DNA of 64,000 nt from Tetrapyrgos nigripes (GCA_013368315.1 JAACJM010000203.1:88835-152834); one strand, 5' to 3'; positions 23,101 through 35,666 are shown, counted from the stretch's first letter. The notes: generated by a model from the sequence alone, not told the origin. Translations and numbers: made by a program.

Positions 23101-26100
23101 AGGCAGATTCCTCGGGAGCATCCTCGAACTGGTAGTAGATTTCTTTGGTGTGCTTCGCATGGCAGAGAATTTCACGAGTGCGAGAAACACAGTCGTCCTG
23201 AGTCTCGTATTTGGCCTTCAGGGTACGAGTAGCCATGCCGGTCAACGTGGGGGAGGGACCGAGCTCGACAAGCCTCTCAAAGGTGAACTTGGTGAAGAGG
23301 AGGTCCTGGGTTTCAATCCAGCGGACGGGAGACGCAAACTGATAGGCCAGTAGCTCGACCAAAATAAGGTAAGCCAGTTTCTGACGTTGTTCAGGAGCAC
23401 CCCAGTTGTCCTGGTCCCATTTCTTCAAAACTTTGTCGATACGAGGAGAAGACGTCTGATCGTAGATGATCTGAGCGTAGTCGCGCGTGACATCGAAGGG
23501 TTGGGCGATGAGATTGGGGATGTACTTCCCAACCAACATATTCGGGTTGAGATGTTCAGGATTGATCTTCTTCGACAAGTCTACGGATAATGTCAAAGAA
23601 AGAAATGGTTGATAAATAAATCGACTCACAAGTCCGGAAAGGCATGACACCAGCCCACAAGTACCTAGAGTGGAAAGGTACATCGATACCTGGAAGAGGG
23701 ATAGTTGCGAACCCTCTTTCCAATTGAATGTGCCCTTCCGCCTTCTTCTGTTCCAAGGCCCGACCATGGCATTCCTTGATAATGTCCGTCAACATTTCTT
23801 TAACTTTCTCAACCGAGAAGGTCTCGGCAAGCTGTATTTCATGAAACACACATAATCAGAACAGGGAGGAGGATATACTAGTGAAATTTGTACCTTGACG
23901 AGGTCGACCTTCTGCACCTTAAGGTAGTTGAGAACGTTTGTCATCGTCTGGAGAGCGACGAGTTCTCCAGCAGTCACGTATTGTTGGCCCTAGAACGAGT
24001 ATTAAAAACCACCGTTATCAGAGAGTCAAAAAGAAAAGCTTACCTCGACATTGAAATTGACAATCTCCAGAAGGGAACCAGTGAGCGCCGCAATGCTATC
24101 GATGACCTCACGAAGAGCAGCATCGGTGAAGGTTTTTGAGATACGGCTAGGGTTAACTGCGCACATCGCATAGTTTGAACGACCTTCTGCATCTCGTTCT
24201 ACTGCACGTTGCATAGTGATGCCACGGTAGAAAACGACATCGACGAGGGAGGCAATGGGAAGGGCATCGGCGATTGAGGCAAGCGCAGCGTATTCACCCA
24301 GAGAGTGCCCAGCGAAAGCGCATTCTTGCTGCACAAAGCCTTTGGAACGCATGTCTTCGAAAGCAGACTTCTCCGTGACGACGAGGGCGATCTGAGCAAA
24401 TTGCGTGGCAAAGAGAAGACCGTTAGGGTGACTGAAAGTGTACTTTGGAGTGCGGATGTCGATGTCAGCAAAGAGGGGAAGGGTTCTGACGTTTCCATCC
24501 TTGTCGAGGGAATCGTAGGTCATATCCATGTAACGCTGTCGGATCTCTTGACCTTTGATACCACCAAAATGCACAGTCTTCTGCTTGGGGTTGTCCTTGA
24601 CAATCTCGAGGATGGAGAAACCGTAGACAGCGCGAAGATGTTCGTCGGCACCGTCCCAAACAGCACGTGCAGCTGGGGAGTTGTTGTACAGATCCATACC
24701 CATTCCCTGTTCCTGAGACCCTTGACCAGTGAACACGTAGACGGTGGCGGGCTGGGCAACCTCCGCAGAACCTTCCAAAACCTTTTCACCCCGTCCATTG
24801 ATGGTCTCAACTTGCACAACCATATTTCCATCCCTCATGCCGATATGGCGGATTTTGACGGAGAGCTCGTCGCCAGGAAGAACCATCCCGACGAAGGAGA
24901 CGTCATAACTAGAAATGCGATGTTATCATTGATAGTCCATTGAAAAGGGAAAAAAACATACGAAACAACACGATCAGGGTGGCCTTGGGCAACAATATTT
25001 TCAACGTAACGGCGAGTGGCAGCACTTGACCACAAGCCATGAGTGATTGTAGCTGGAAGAGAGGCATAGCAGGAGAAGTATGGGTTGACGTGGATCGGGT
25101 TAAAGTCACCGGAAATGGTAGAGTAGGGCTCGTTAGTGAGAGGAGCATTGAAGACGGTGGTGCCGTCGTTCTTGGTAAGGGAGTATCCATCGTTAGGAAG
25201 GGGCACCATCAGACCTTGAGGCTTGCCGTGACGTTGTAGGTACGCGAGAACAGGATTACCGTGTGAGTCGACTTGCTGGAAGTCAACGGATCCGACTTTG
25301 ACATAATTCTTCAACTGGTCACGAACGAAAATTTGACCAGTGACAGTGACACCGCGGAAAGTAGTACGGTCTTTGAAGGTCACTTCAGATTGAATTCGGA
25401 AAGTGAGCCAAGTTCCGGCGGTCAATGGCTTGGATTCATCGTCCCAGTCAAACCACTCCTTGGACAACAGGACACCAACAGCTGCGTCAGTCGGGAAGTC
25501 GACGACATAGTCAGGCTCTTCGTTGGTCTCGAAAGTGTTTTCGAAGTCGGTGAAGTTGCCACGGAAGAGGAAGGCAGAGACGACCTCGACGACTTTAGCA
25601 TTGTCACGGATCACGTGGCCCTTGACCCTGACTATCTTCCCTGCATTTCCGTTCACAACCGACACGATCTTGCCTTCAGAACGGCAGACATCTCCAACCT
25701 TGAGAGGTTGTGCACCCTTAACCATGCGGAAGCTGTTGGAAAGGTGAACAAGCTTGAGGATATCGCCGTCAATGGCAGTAGGGAAGATAGCCTTGATGAT
25801 GGCCTGTTTGAGAGATAGTCAATAACAATTCAGGCCTCGTACACAACTGCATTTCTTACCTGCCAACCAGCGACAATGGCAAAGTCCATGGGAGCGTTGA
25901 TCTTGCTCTGACGCACGGTCTTGAAAGATTCACCGTGATTACCAACGACTGCACAGAACCGCTCGATAGCAGCGGCATCCAAAGTGATTTCGGGACCAGT
26001 GAGGAGTTGATGAACATCAAGAGCCGGGAGTGTCTCATTGTCACCGTACCACAACTTCCAGTAGAAGTCCTTGATACGGGTGTTGCGGTCCTCGACAACT

Positions 26101-29100
26101 TCATGAATAGGAGCAAAGCCCATGGAAGGCTTGTACTGGAATTTGAGTGAGAGAGGGACGGAGACATCACGGCGGTCTTCGAACATGGTGAGTGCAATGG
26201 ATTTGGTCTTGTCGTTGAAAATGATCTCAACGGCCTTAAACTCAGGCTTGTGCTCGCCATATGACCGAGCAGCACCGTAGACAGTCAGAGATGAGGGAAC
26301 ACCGCCTTTCAGAGCAACGACAACTTTCTGGTTTGCACGGGGAATGAGGAGTCGATGAATAGGGTTGTTAACGTAGGAGGTGCCCTGTACAATGGTGGGA
26401 GAAGAGATCAAGGCATGAAGCCAGTTCAACTCGGAACCGGCAAGGACGTCGAGCCATTCAGAGGCTTCAGGTAGCTGACGGCCAAATTTGTAGACGATCT
26501 CCTTGTCGTTGGTTTGGCGCGAAATCAAAGAGGGAAAGGCGGGATGAGCGGGACGGTCGGCAAGGTAGTCGATGACAGGAACTTTCGAGGCATCACCACC
26601 GTATTTGCGGTCAAGAAGACGGTTGATGAGAGAGTTGTTGATGTTGCCAAGCATCTCCTTGATAGGCTCGTCTTTGACCTTGGAGTGCTTGACGGCGACA
26701 GGACCTTGCAAGATACAGACACGCTCAGGGTCTTGGTCAAAGACAGCCTCGATGTCTTCTGCTGCCCAGAGGGAGTCCTATGGAAATCAGTGTCAGTGAC
26801 ATTCAAAACACCCGAAAAAAGAAAATTTACACACCTTCTTAAACCAGACTTCGAAGGAGGCATCAAGAACAGGAATGAAAGGTACTGGCTTCTGACCAGG
26901 CCTCTGAGCGATAGCGAGGAAATAGGCACTGTCATCAGCAGAGAGGAGTTGGTGTGTTGCCGAGGGATACGACTTGAAGAAGGTTTCGATGAAGGGGGTA
27001 GGGTCGTTGAGAGCGGTGTAAGACTGGATAGCGGAAATCTTGCTGTCGGTCCCGTCCACACTAGCGAAGCGTTCCTCAACGCGTCTCATCCAGTCACCAG
27101 TAAGGTTCCTCAACGAAATGTCGACCCAGCGCTTTTGATGGGAGACATACATGAGCCTGACCATACGTAACACAACCTCCTCGTAAGTCATGTCACCAAT
27201 GTCCTTGGCGACGGTTCCATCCTTCTTCCAGCCGAACCAAGGCTTGCTAAAGTCACGGTTGAGTTTCTCGATGACTTCGTCCTTGTGCTCCGCCAACCAA
27301 GCAGTTCGCTTCTCTTTCGGTAGCTTGAACACACCGTCGTCGAACTCCTTCCAAAGTTTTACACCGCGAGTAGCCACCTTGTGAATGGGTTCACCAAGCT
27401 CGGAACGAACGGTGAGAATACCACCGGTGGGCTTTGTGTATGTACCCTCCCACTGGTTATCATCGACACCAGAGCAAGCGACGATGAGATCCTTGACGGA
27501 AGAACTGGTGTGAGCCTCTTTGGCGACCATGACACGACTAGCAAAAAGGAAACCGTCGAAAGGCATGGGCTGGACACCATACTCGAGAGACCAGTCACCA
27601 GTGAGATACGGCCAAACATCATCAGCAGCACCGAAACCAGAACCACCGACTAACGAAATATTGGAGTGCCTCCTGATAGCCCGGTATGTCTGGAGGACAG
27701 GTTGGTGGAAGTCTTCAAAGGAGTGGTGACCACCAGCACGGCCACCAGTCCACTGAAGAATGATGGGGAAATCGGGATTAGCAGCCGCGATGTTGACGAC
27801 CTGTCGGATACCATCAACAGATCCAGGCTTGAAGGAGACGTGCTTGATGCCAGCATCCTTGAGACCGTCGATAATTTCAACGGCCTTCTCGGTGGTAGGG
27901 ATACCAGCAGCAACACAGAAACCTTCAATAGGGAGACCCTCTTTCCTCATCTCCTGCCATAAGGGGAATTGAAAACCGAACTGCTTGGGGTTGATGTAGA
28001 GGGAGTTCAAGGTGATACCAACACCAGCTGGGATCTTGCTCTGAATCTCAGCGATCTTGGCACGAACGGCAGCGGCATTGTAATGGCCACCGCCAGCTAA
28101 CTCAATGTGGAAACCAGCATCGAGCACAGCACTGACGAAACCAGCTTTGACAGTAGTAGGAGTCATACCAGCAACCATGATGGGGGGTTTACCGAGTAGA
28201 CGAGAGAAAGGAGTGTCGAGGTGAACTGTTCCATCACTAATGTGGATTTATCAGTCATACGGTTCTATCAGACGCATCGAATTACATACCTCGTCTTGAC
28301 AAGAGAAGGAGACCACTTCTGGCTCCAGTTGTCTTCATGCTGCACCGCGAGAGCATCGTACAACTCGGCATCTCCTTTGCCACGATCACCAACCACAATG
28401 ACACGGACACCTTTCCCATCCAAGTTCCTCGCAGTAAGAGGACCAATCCCACTGAGACCACCAGGACCAAAATCGATGGCATGGGTGGCAGAGTCAGAGA
28501 AGTTGGTTGCTCGAGTCCAATGGATCGGTGAAGTGAAGATTTGATCACAGAGAGATCGAGTGATAGAGGTTGAGAGCTTCTTCATGTCAGAGCCTGATAA
28601 TGATATATAAGTCAACAAAATGTGCATATATGCGCAAATATCGAGGATACTGACCATCTTCAGTGTTGAAAACAGGAATCTTCAGGTCGGAAGACTTCCA
28701 CAATTCTTCACCCTTCAAATCCTCATTGAGCAACTTGTCCGTGGCGGTACGTAAATAGTCGCTGTGGTACGGAACATTGACTACTAGGAACCGAACAGAG
28801 AAGACCGGTTTGCGCTGAGAGAAGGGAATCTTGTTCTGCTCAGCGCCATTGGGGGCACGAACCTTCCTTAGGTTAATGACGAGACCGTGCAAGGCACGCG
28901 CAGGCCCAGTGACGACGAAGGCCCGAGGACCATTATTGAGAGAGACGAAGAGCTGGGAGTTCTCGGGAAGATGTTTGTTGGTCTTCTTGATATGAGGCTC
29001 CAACTCCTTGAAAGAAAGCCCAGTGACGGACAACATAGGGCTGGGTGTTCCCTCGCCGCCTTCGACTGAATCCTGCACGATAGCAGGCTCGAGAGAAACC

Positions 29101-30143
29101 ACGGGGAATGCTTCCTGACCACGGTAACCACAGAAGAATAGCCATTTTAGGGCCTTCTTCGAATTCTCGAGGAAGTTTTCAAATGAAGTGGAAGCAGAAA
29201 TGGCGATTGCAGAAACAAGGCCCTGAGAGTGGCCAGTAGCTCCAGTAATTCGTTTAGAAAGTGCACCGGGGGTCAAGCCGGTAACATGACAGGCAACGAG
29301 GTACTGCACGAGTTGTGTCAGGCCCATCAATGGCATAGAAAGAGGGATCGATGCGAGATAAGGAGTAGATGGAACTGGCGAATCACCAGAAAGCCATGAG
29401 GCAACATCCATACCATAAGTGTAGAAAGTGGTGTGTTCCTTCTCTGCTGCAAGAGGAGCGAGGATGTCGCTGGAGACGATGGAGATGAAAGGCTCAATGA
29501 AGGGGCGGTAGATGTCATAGAGAGCCTGGAGTTCGTCAAAGTAGACCTCGTTGGTACCTTGACCGCCAAATAGCGCGTAGATGGAGGCATTGCCTGCTGC
29601 AGCCGAAGCGAGGAGAGCAGACTTGGGGCTCTCGGGAATGTTCTCGACGTGACGTTCGCGCAGATATGCGAGTGCACGATAGTATGATGTGAGGACGACC
29701 TTTCGCACTGCGATGTCAAAGCTGGCGGTAAGGGAGTGGATGTCTTGCTCGAAAAGGTACGCGGATGTAAAATGTTTGAATACGTTGAGCAACAAAGAGG
29801 TGCGAGCGACGATGGACTCTGATTCTTCGTAGATTCTCTCGGCGACGAAACCGAGGAAACGTGCAGTAAGCTCTATGGTTGCTTCTGCCTCATTTTCGAG
29901 ATCGACCGTGTTGTCGACGGCGTCTGCAAGAGATTGTTGGTGGGTGAATTCGTCTTTAATGACCTCTGCGGAGATCCATTCATCAGTGTTGGTAGATACT
30001 GGGATTGATACCTGAATGAAAGAGAGGTCAGACTCGATCAGACAACACGCAATGCGATAACGGACTCTAATTTTGCCCAAAGACACGATTATGGGGCGCA
30101 TTGTAATGTTAGAGGGAGAGTACTGGGAGTTGTTGGAAGCCAT
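17179..30143 (-). CDS. Fused type I fatty acid synthase (beta-alpha in one polypeptide)
   Basis: Twenty-two exons from 30066-30143 down to 17179-17217 sum to 11,799 coding bases, about 3,932 aa, phases consistent throughout. Order along the protein: starter acetyltransferase (GHSQG near 29228), enoyl reductase (exon 26835-28236), dehydratase, malonyl/palmitoyl transferase ([11 protein letters not shown] near 24290), then, continuous in exon 21952-23580, the acyl carrier protein (phosphopantetheine Ser in [10 protein letters not shown] near 22880), ketoreductase ([20 protein letters not shown] near 21370), ketosynthase ([15 protein letters not shown]) and phosphopantetheine transferase ([12 protein letters not shown]). 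In most ascomycetes this is split into FAS1 and FAS2; here the junction lies inside an exon with no stop or start. It makes palmitoyl/stearoyl-CoA in the cytosol as a barrel-shaped homo-oligomer. The ketosynthase active-site Cys codon is split by the intron at 19311-19362. Confidence 0.97.
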
Positions 30144-30253
30144 CGTGGAGCAGGACCTGGTACTCTATCAGGCCGACGCTCGTCGATGATGGGAGATGGA
30201 GGAAAAGAGCTTGTATCTGGACTGTTTTTGAAGAACTCTAAATTTTTTTGGGG

Positions 30254-30272
30254 AGACGCGCGTCGTCACGTG
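30254..30272. promoter_or_regulatory. GC palindrome and CACGTG in the FAS promoter
   Basis: GACGCGCGTC (30254-30263) is a perfect 10-base palindrome, and CACGTG follows at 30267-30272, about 125 bases upstream of the FAS ATG. CACGTG is a bHLH site; in budding yeast FAS genes respond to Ino2/Ino4 bHLH factors. Whether this one is used is inference. Confidence 0.35.
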
Positions 30273-31771
30273 CTTGACTCTGGGGAGATCATTTCAATAG
30301 CGGAAATTTGGTCCTCTAAGTAAGCGCCGCGTTCTGCACACTAATCTATACTAATCTCTACGTTTCACGGGCAACTCCCGTCCGAGGTTTTTGACGAGCT
30401 AGCACTCTCTTCAAGGTACATTGTACAGAAAATGTGATACTGGTGAACGATGAAGGAACGGCCGTCGACGGATGCACCGCTACCTACGGAATTGTCGTGA
30501 TGTCAACCTGCAGAAGAAAATCTATGCTGCCACTGCACCTTACGTTCGGGTGACTCTCTAAGCAAGCTGCCTTGGGCAACCCCCGAACAGACACTAGGCT
30601 GACTGTATGCTGGGGTTATCTGATTGTACGCTGGGGTTATGCTTGGGTTATGCATAATCTTCATCCCCAAAGTTGGTGTATATGCGGCGAGACTTTCGTT
30701 TCAAGTAGGTTTGCTGCATCAGCACCCTGTCAACACCCCAAACGCGCTCAAACTAGTGCCTGTTGATTGGGGCAACCGCTCATAAAATCGCACCCGCTCC
30801 GGTTCGCTTACATCTAGGCAGAGTGCCTCCTTTAGGAATCAATGGCATGCTTTCCTTCCTTTCATCAAAATCAAAAAATTTCAACGCTTTGATGACTTTC
30901 CGACTTGCAGGTCTCACTGACACTATGAAAGACGTGGATGAGAGGGCGAGATACCGTGTGTTAATCACAATGCCTGGAATATGGTTGTCCAAAGACCAAG
31001 AAATTACCAAATCCACATGTTCTCACCGACTGCCGAGAGATACTCCCACTTGAGCTGATGGTATGCCTTATGGTTCCGTGGATGCTTTGCATGTCTAGTC
31101 TCCTGTAAGTAGATGTTTGACTGTTAATCGCCCGAGCACCCGAACAGATGGTTTCGTGATGTGCATCAACTTGAGTCGTAAACAGACCTAGACACTGCAG
31201 ACATGTATTACTATAGTACTCTATTGTCGACTCTAACGTTGGTGTAGACCAGCCGTAACCAGCCTGTAGCTTCCAGAATTCGTCGTACACAGTCAGTCAG
31301 TTAGTTACTACAGGTTGCAACTAGTACTCTTCTAGGAACCACCGGAGCAACCAGCCCTGGTGAGCTCAACTCTATTCTAACACAAGAATTAGTATTAGTA
31401 TTACGATGGCGGGACAATGTCAATCTACGAAGAAGCTTTTTAAGATGAATGTAATGATGAAGGTATTGTTGAGGTATAGACTCACAGGGAGCCATAGAGC
31501 CGCCCAACCACGGGTCGGTGGGCGAGAGGCTCCAACATACACATTGCTCAAAGCAATTGTAAAGCTTCCTTTCGAGTTCTGTAGGGCTATTTGCTGGCGC
31601 CAGTTTTGGTCAAAATATAAAAGGCTCGGCCCTCGTCGAGCTTGCGACCATCCCCCCGATCATTCTAGCTGCTAAAATATACATGATTCCGGGACTTAGA
31701 GAGCGTTCAGCGCTACAGGGACGGTGACGTCCACTGACACTACGAAGGCAGAAGTAATAGGAAAAATCTCC
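30273..31771. other. Accessory intergenic region with repeats
   Basis: About 1.5 kb with no intact gene. It holds the phrase CTGGGGTTATG in imperfect tandem near 30611-30650 and a dispersed repeat at 31068-31190 that recurs at 36671-36810. Open frames are short and lack motifs. It ends where the inverted duplication begins. Confidence 0.5.
31068..31190 (+). repeat. Dispersed repeat, copy 1
   Basis: Starts TTATGGTTCCGTGGATGCT, continues AGTCTCCTGTAAGTAGATGT and later TTCGTGATGTGCAT. The same phrases occur in the same order and orientation at 36671-36810 with internal length differences. Probably part of an old transposon. Confidence 0.55.
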
Positions 31772-32155
31772 TTTGAGAGACTTATCCTGGTCAGTAGCCG
31801 TTCCTTTGATCCACTTAACTTGAGCTCATGTCGCCTTCCTTCCTATCCAGATTTCTCGCAAAGCATCTAGTACTCTACGACATACTACTCTACTCTTCAT
31901 CTCGAACTAGCCAGATACGTCATGCTTGCAGGTCGTGCTGGTTTTGAGCTGCCTTGGACACTGTCAAGATTAATGGGTCCACCTCCGGCGGCCCTTTGCA
32001 AGATTCAGCCTTCTGCGGCGCCGTCTGGTTCCGTAAGAACAAGCGTTGCTGTCCCTGGATCACCGTCAAGATGGGTTGCTAAGACATCACTACCACCACC
32101 AGCACTGCAGACTCCTCCCAGGCAGACTGAAAGTCGGGTGAACTCGGTATGAGGT
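31772..32155 (+). pseudogene. Truncated 3' end of the formin-like GBD/FH3 gene
   Basis: This stretch matches the last two exons of the gene at 44391-46574: the exon end TTTGAGAGACTTAT, the intron GTCAGTAG...CCAG, and the final exon encoding GRAGFELPWTLSRLMG and a Pro/Ser-rich tail. The upstream exons are absent, so it cannot make the protein. The copy also has eight extra bases (TCTAGTACTCTA where the intact gene has TCTA) that shift the frame. The original stop is changed, so the tail reads on as NSV. It was evidently carried with the GMC gene when the segment was duplicated. Confidence 0.85.
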
Positions 32156-32462
32156 GTAGAGTACTGTACTACTGGTGTACAACTGACCAACGAGGTCGTA
32201 AACGTTGTATGATCTACGTACATATTTTTTCCTCTTGAGTACATATGTCCTTTCTTGGATACAGATAAATGTGAATAAATTATTTGCTGGATGAACTCAG
32301 ATCATAGACTCATTTCTGTCTCGTAGAACCAGTGTTTGTAGTGGGTATATAATCAATGACGATAAATTTACAGAACCATGTACACGAATCCAAAAGGTAT
32401 TATGTAGTACACAAAGGCGAGGTTACAGATAGATACATTTACGATTACACTGAGAAGAGCAG

Positions 32463-35139
32463 CTAAGTTCCTTTGGCGTTCTTCAGGTCTTCTTTGATCA
32501 AATCAGCGCCTTTTTCGCCCAAAGCAAAGCAGGGACCGGCCTTCAGGTGAATGTGAGTTAATCATGACATCTTGCAACGGATACCAGACCCACTGTGTGG
32601 CCAGAAACTATGCTTGGGAAAATCGAGGCGTCACAAACGCGAAGGCCTTTGACACCATACACTCGAAGACGTGAATCCACTACACCATTATCTCTCTCGG
32701 GAGCCATACGGCAAGTCGACGTAGGGTGATATCTGAGTGCATGGCAGAATTGAATTATCAAAATGAAAACATGCAAGCGAAAAACAACACGTACAGTGTC
32801 TCCAAACGCTGACGAACAAGATCCATCAACTCTTCGTCCGATTTCTCAATCATATGAGTGTCCATTTCGTCGCTGTATGGACCTTTATAGTTCTGGTCCA
32901 CTCGGGATGCGACCGGTTCCGTTTTGGCTAGTTTCATGACAAGACGTACTCCGCGGGTTAGCTTTAATAGGTCATCCTTGGATTCAAGATATCTGGAACA
33001 TAGGAGGTTGATGAATTGATTTGTTGAGGCATTATCTAGAGAAAGGCTCACCTAGGATCCATTATCGGGTCATCCCAGGGACTAGCCGACTTCAAGGTGA
33101 CTGTTCCTCTGCTTAGAGGTCTGAGCAGTGTCAGCGTATGACCTCGAGCAGACAGCAAGAATGCATACCTCAACAGACAGCAGTGTAGAGAAATAGTATG
33201 GATTGGCCATCCGATCTCACCATGACTCCTATACGCCAAAGGAATCGCGAACAATTCTAGATCAGGACTGTCAGGAGCAGATGTCGAGTCTTTTGAAAGC
33301 GTAGCAGCAGAGAACTCTTCTGGAGGAAATACCACTGGGTCATCAGATCTAACGAAGGCGGCTGCTTCTCCCCACTGTCATTACGCAGTAGGAACATAAA
33401 ATCAGCGACCGGTGAGTATGATGAGAGGAGCTATGAAAACATACATTGCTCCTCAACGGGCCTGTGCTGAATAAGAGATACTGAGCAGCTGCTTTGAGGG
33501 CATGTAAGATGTCCACAAAACCAGACGGTATCAACCACTTTGGAGAGGTGTTGCTTTTATCCTTGAAGTAGAGGTCAACGGTCGGGTGGTCAGTGAGATT
33601 GCGACCAATTCCTGGATGGTCCTTGACTAGGGGTATCTTGTGTTTCTCTAATTCGTCTCGAGGACCAACGCCAGAAAGCATAAGGATTGCAGGAGAGTGA
33701 ATCGCTGTCAACAAAATCAATCAGTCTTTCGCGATCGGCTACAAGCCAACCATACCTCCTCCTCTGCAGATTTATTGAGTATTCTCCAAGGTAAGGAACT
33801 CGAGTATACGACAACTCACGAGACAACAACCTCCTTGCGAGCATAGACACGATAGAGAGGTCCATCCTGGTTCTGAGTGAATTCGACACCAACAGCACGA
33901 GGTGTATCACCATCGTTCTCGAAAAGAATCTTTGTAACATGGGCATGAATGCCAACGGTGATATTCGGTTTACTGAGTATCTCTTCAGTGAGATAGGCTG
34001 TTTCGGAAGTCACTCGTGTCCCATTTGCATCGATGTATGTCACTATAATCTTTAGAATATGCACCCTGTACCAATAAGTTGACACTCACTGGTCTATAGA
34101 GTTTGGTAAGAGATTGAACAGCAAACACGAGCACGGGCACGAATGACTTACTCGGTTAACCCCACGGGTACCAGAAGTTGTATTAAAGTCAGCACTGAAA
34201 GGTATCTTGAGATTCTTGCACCCATCAATGAAATCCTGGGAAGATTCATGGAAGTGGGCGTTGTATCCGACTGTCACCGGCCCCGAACCCTTGACAGCCA
34301 TGTCGACGTGCGGATAACGTTCATTTCCGGTGTAGTTCTCAAACTTGACGAAGTAGCTGATGAAAAGGTATGGTTTTCAGTAGATCGGCTTTGTAGTCAA
34401 GCGAGCAGGTTGACGTACCAGCCGAAATCCTTCCAAGACCAACTCTCGTCTTCAGTTATTTTGGCCCATTCATCAAAATCTCCTGGAGCCCCATAATGTG
34501 CCCTGTGTGTTAGGATTAGGATGTGTGGATGACCGATAAAGTTGCCTTACATTTGTGCATTGATTGAGGAACCTGAACCAGAAAGCATTAAAGTCGTTCA
34601 TAGTCGTATACAGAGGACACTCACATCCACCAAGCATTTTGGCTGCATATACCTCAGAATTGAGTATCCAGTAAACCATTAAATTTGAGAGGAACTCAAG
34701 TACCTCTAGGCCAAAACTTCTGCTCGTTATTCACGAACTCTTGAGGTTCCGTCCAGAATGGAAAGGCATATTTGCGGTTCTTGAACAACCTCGCGAAAGC
34801 AGCTGGTATACGAGAGAAGATTTGACCCTTTCCACTGAAACAGGATCCTTAAGTTGAGCAATAGAGCAGAAGGAATGCTGGAACTTACCTGCCGCCTGCT
34901 TCCAAAAGAAGAACGTTTATAGAAGGATCCTCTGCAAGACGCGATGCGAGTACGCAACCGGCCGTCCCTGTAATTGCAATTTGAAGGACTTATTAGCTGG
35001 CTAAAAACTGACGAGTAGACAACTCACCTCCACCGACGACTATCACATCGTAGGTGTGTTTGTCGGAGTCCGATGAACGAGGAGATCCCGCCGGTTCACC
35101 TATTTGGGAAAAATTTGAAATGTAACCTTTGCTGGTCAT
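32463..35139 (-). CDS. GMC oxidoreductase (aryl-alcohol oxidase/choline dehydrogenase type), left copy
   Basis: Same exon plan as the right copy at 41297-43999 (sixteen exons), about 600 aa, ATG at 35139. The N terminus reads [20 protein letters not shown], then [15 protein letters not shown] (FAD dinucleotide fold), MLGGCSSINAQM (GMC signature 1), [16 protein letters not shown] (signature 2), and YHPTSTCRM plus PSIVSGHT at the C terminus, supplying the catalytic His region. I found no frameshift or stop. Differences from the right copy are scattered substitutions, such as [11 protein letters not shown] against [11 protein letters not shown] and a Cys for Arg at one splice-spanning codon. No signal peptide, so probably intracellular. 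Members oxidise alcohols or aldehydes with FAD, giving peroxide or passing electrons on. Its promoter differs from the right copy. Confidence 0.85.
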
Positions 35140-35455
35140 TATGTTTTCGAATGCTTTGCGACTGCTGCTCGGACGGGTTCAACACTTGAAGCTTCAAGAA
35201 TGAGGGCATTTAACAGGCAAAGTTGAATACCGAGCCAGTGTCAGGTGAGTTATGGGTATCAAGTACATATATGATATGAACTTTCAGATCATCGAAGTTA
35301 GATGGCTTTCCGGGAGAAGGTGTTGAGGTCGAGAAGGTTTTGTGACGACATTCGAATTGAGAGTGAATTAGCGGGGAAGTGATAGATGTCACCCATGTGA
35401 CAATCACTGGTGCCGAGCGGATTTTATGTAGTCGATCTTCCACCATCGTCTGCTA

Positions 35456-35664
35456 CAGGGCCTTCTTCAGGTCGCGTCCACACGCACTTGTTTATTTGTA
35501 TTTGTTATCTAATTCAAATCTCACGTGGAATGACGACAGCTGACATGTTGGATCTGGCCCCGAGTCTTCTCGCAAATTTCCATTGATGGCTACCTTTTAT
35601 GGGCATAAATACAAATAAACAAGTGTGTGTGGACGCGACCTGAAGAAAATTATGCAAAGCCCTG
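35456..35664. mobile_element. MITE-like 209-bp element with TA target duplication
   Basis: The ends are CAGGGC and GCCCTG, each flanked by TA (35454-35455 and 35665-35666). Inside the ends lies a longer inverted repeat, including CTTCAGGTCGCGTCCACAC on the left and its near-exact complement on the right, then CACTTGTTTATTTGTATTT. There is no coding capacity. The structure fits a Tc1/mariner-type MITE. It is absent from the right GMC copy. Confidence 0.75.
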
Positions 35665-35666
35665 TA

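Larger units (their letters stand above)
31772..35250 (-). repeat. Left arm of a 3.5-kb inverted duplication
   Basis: The reverse complement of this arm matches 41180-44757 nearly base for base through the exons and introns of the GMC oxidoreductase gene and its 3' flank. The outer edge is sharp at TTTGAGAGACTTAT (31772; partner edge 44757). The inner edge is near the GGCTCGGTATTC phrase (about 35240; partner about 41190). Similarity then stops. The arms are separated by about 5.9 kb. Confidence 0.9.

Noticed and set aside
24305..27170. Long plus-strand open frames of about 210 codons opposite the fatty acid synthase
   Set aside because: They lie wholly antisense to conserved FAS domains, lack family motifs, and have the codon pattern expected for the shadow of a real gene.
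17179..30143. Two adjacent FAS subunit genes
   Set aside because: The MPT and ACP domains are in the same exon and frame without stop, start or intergenic sequence.
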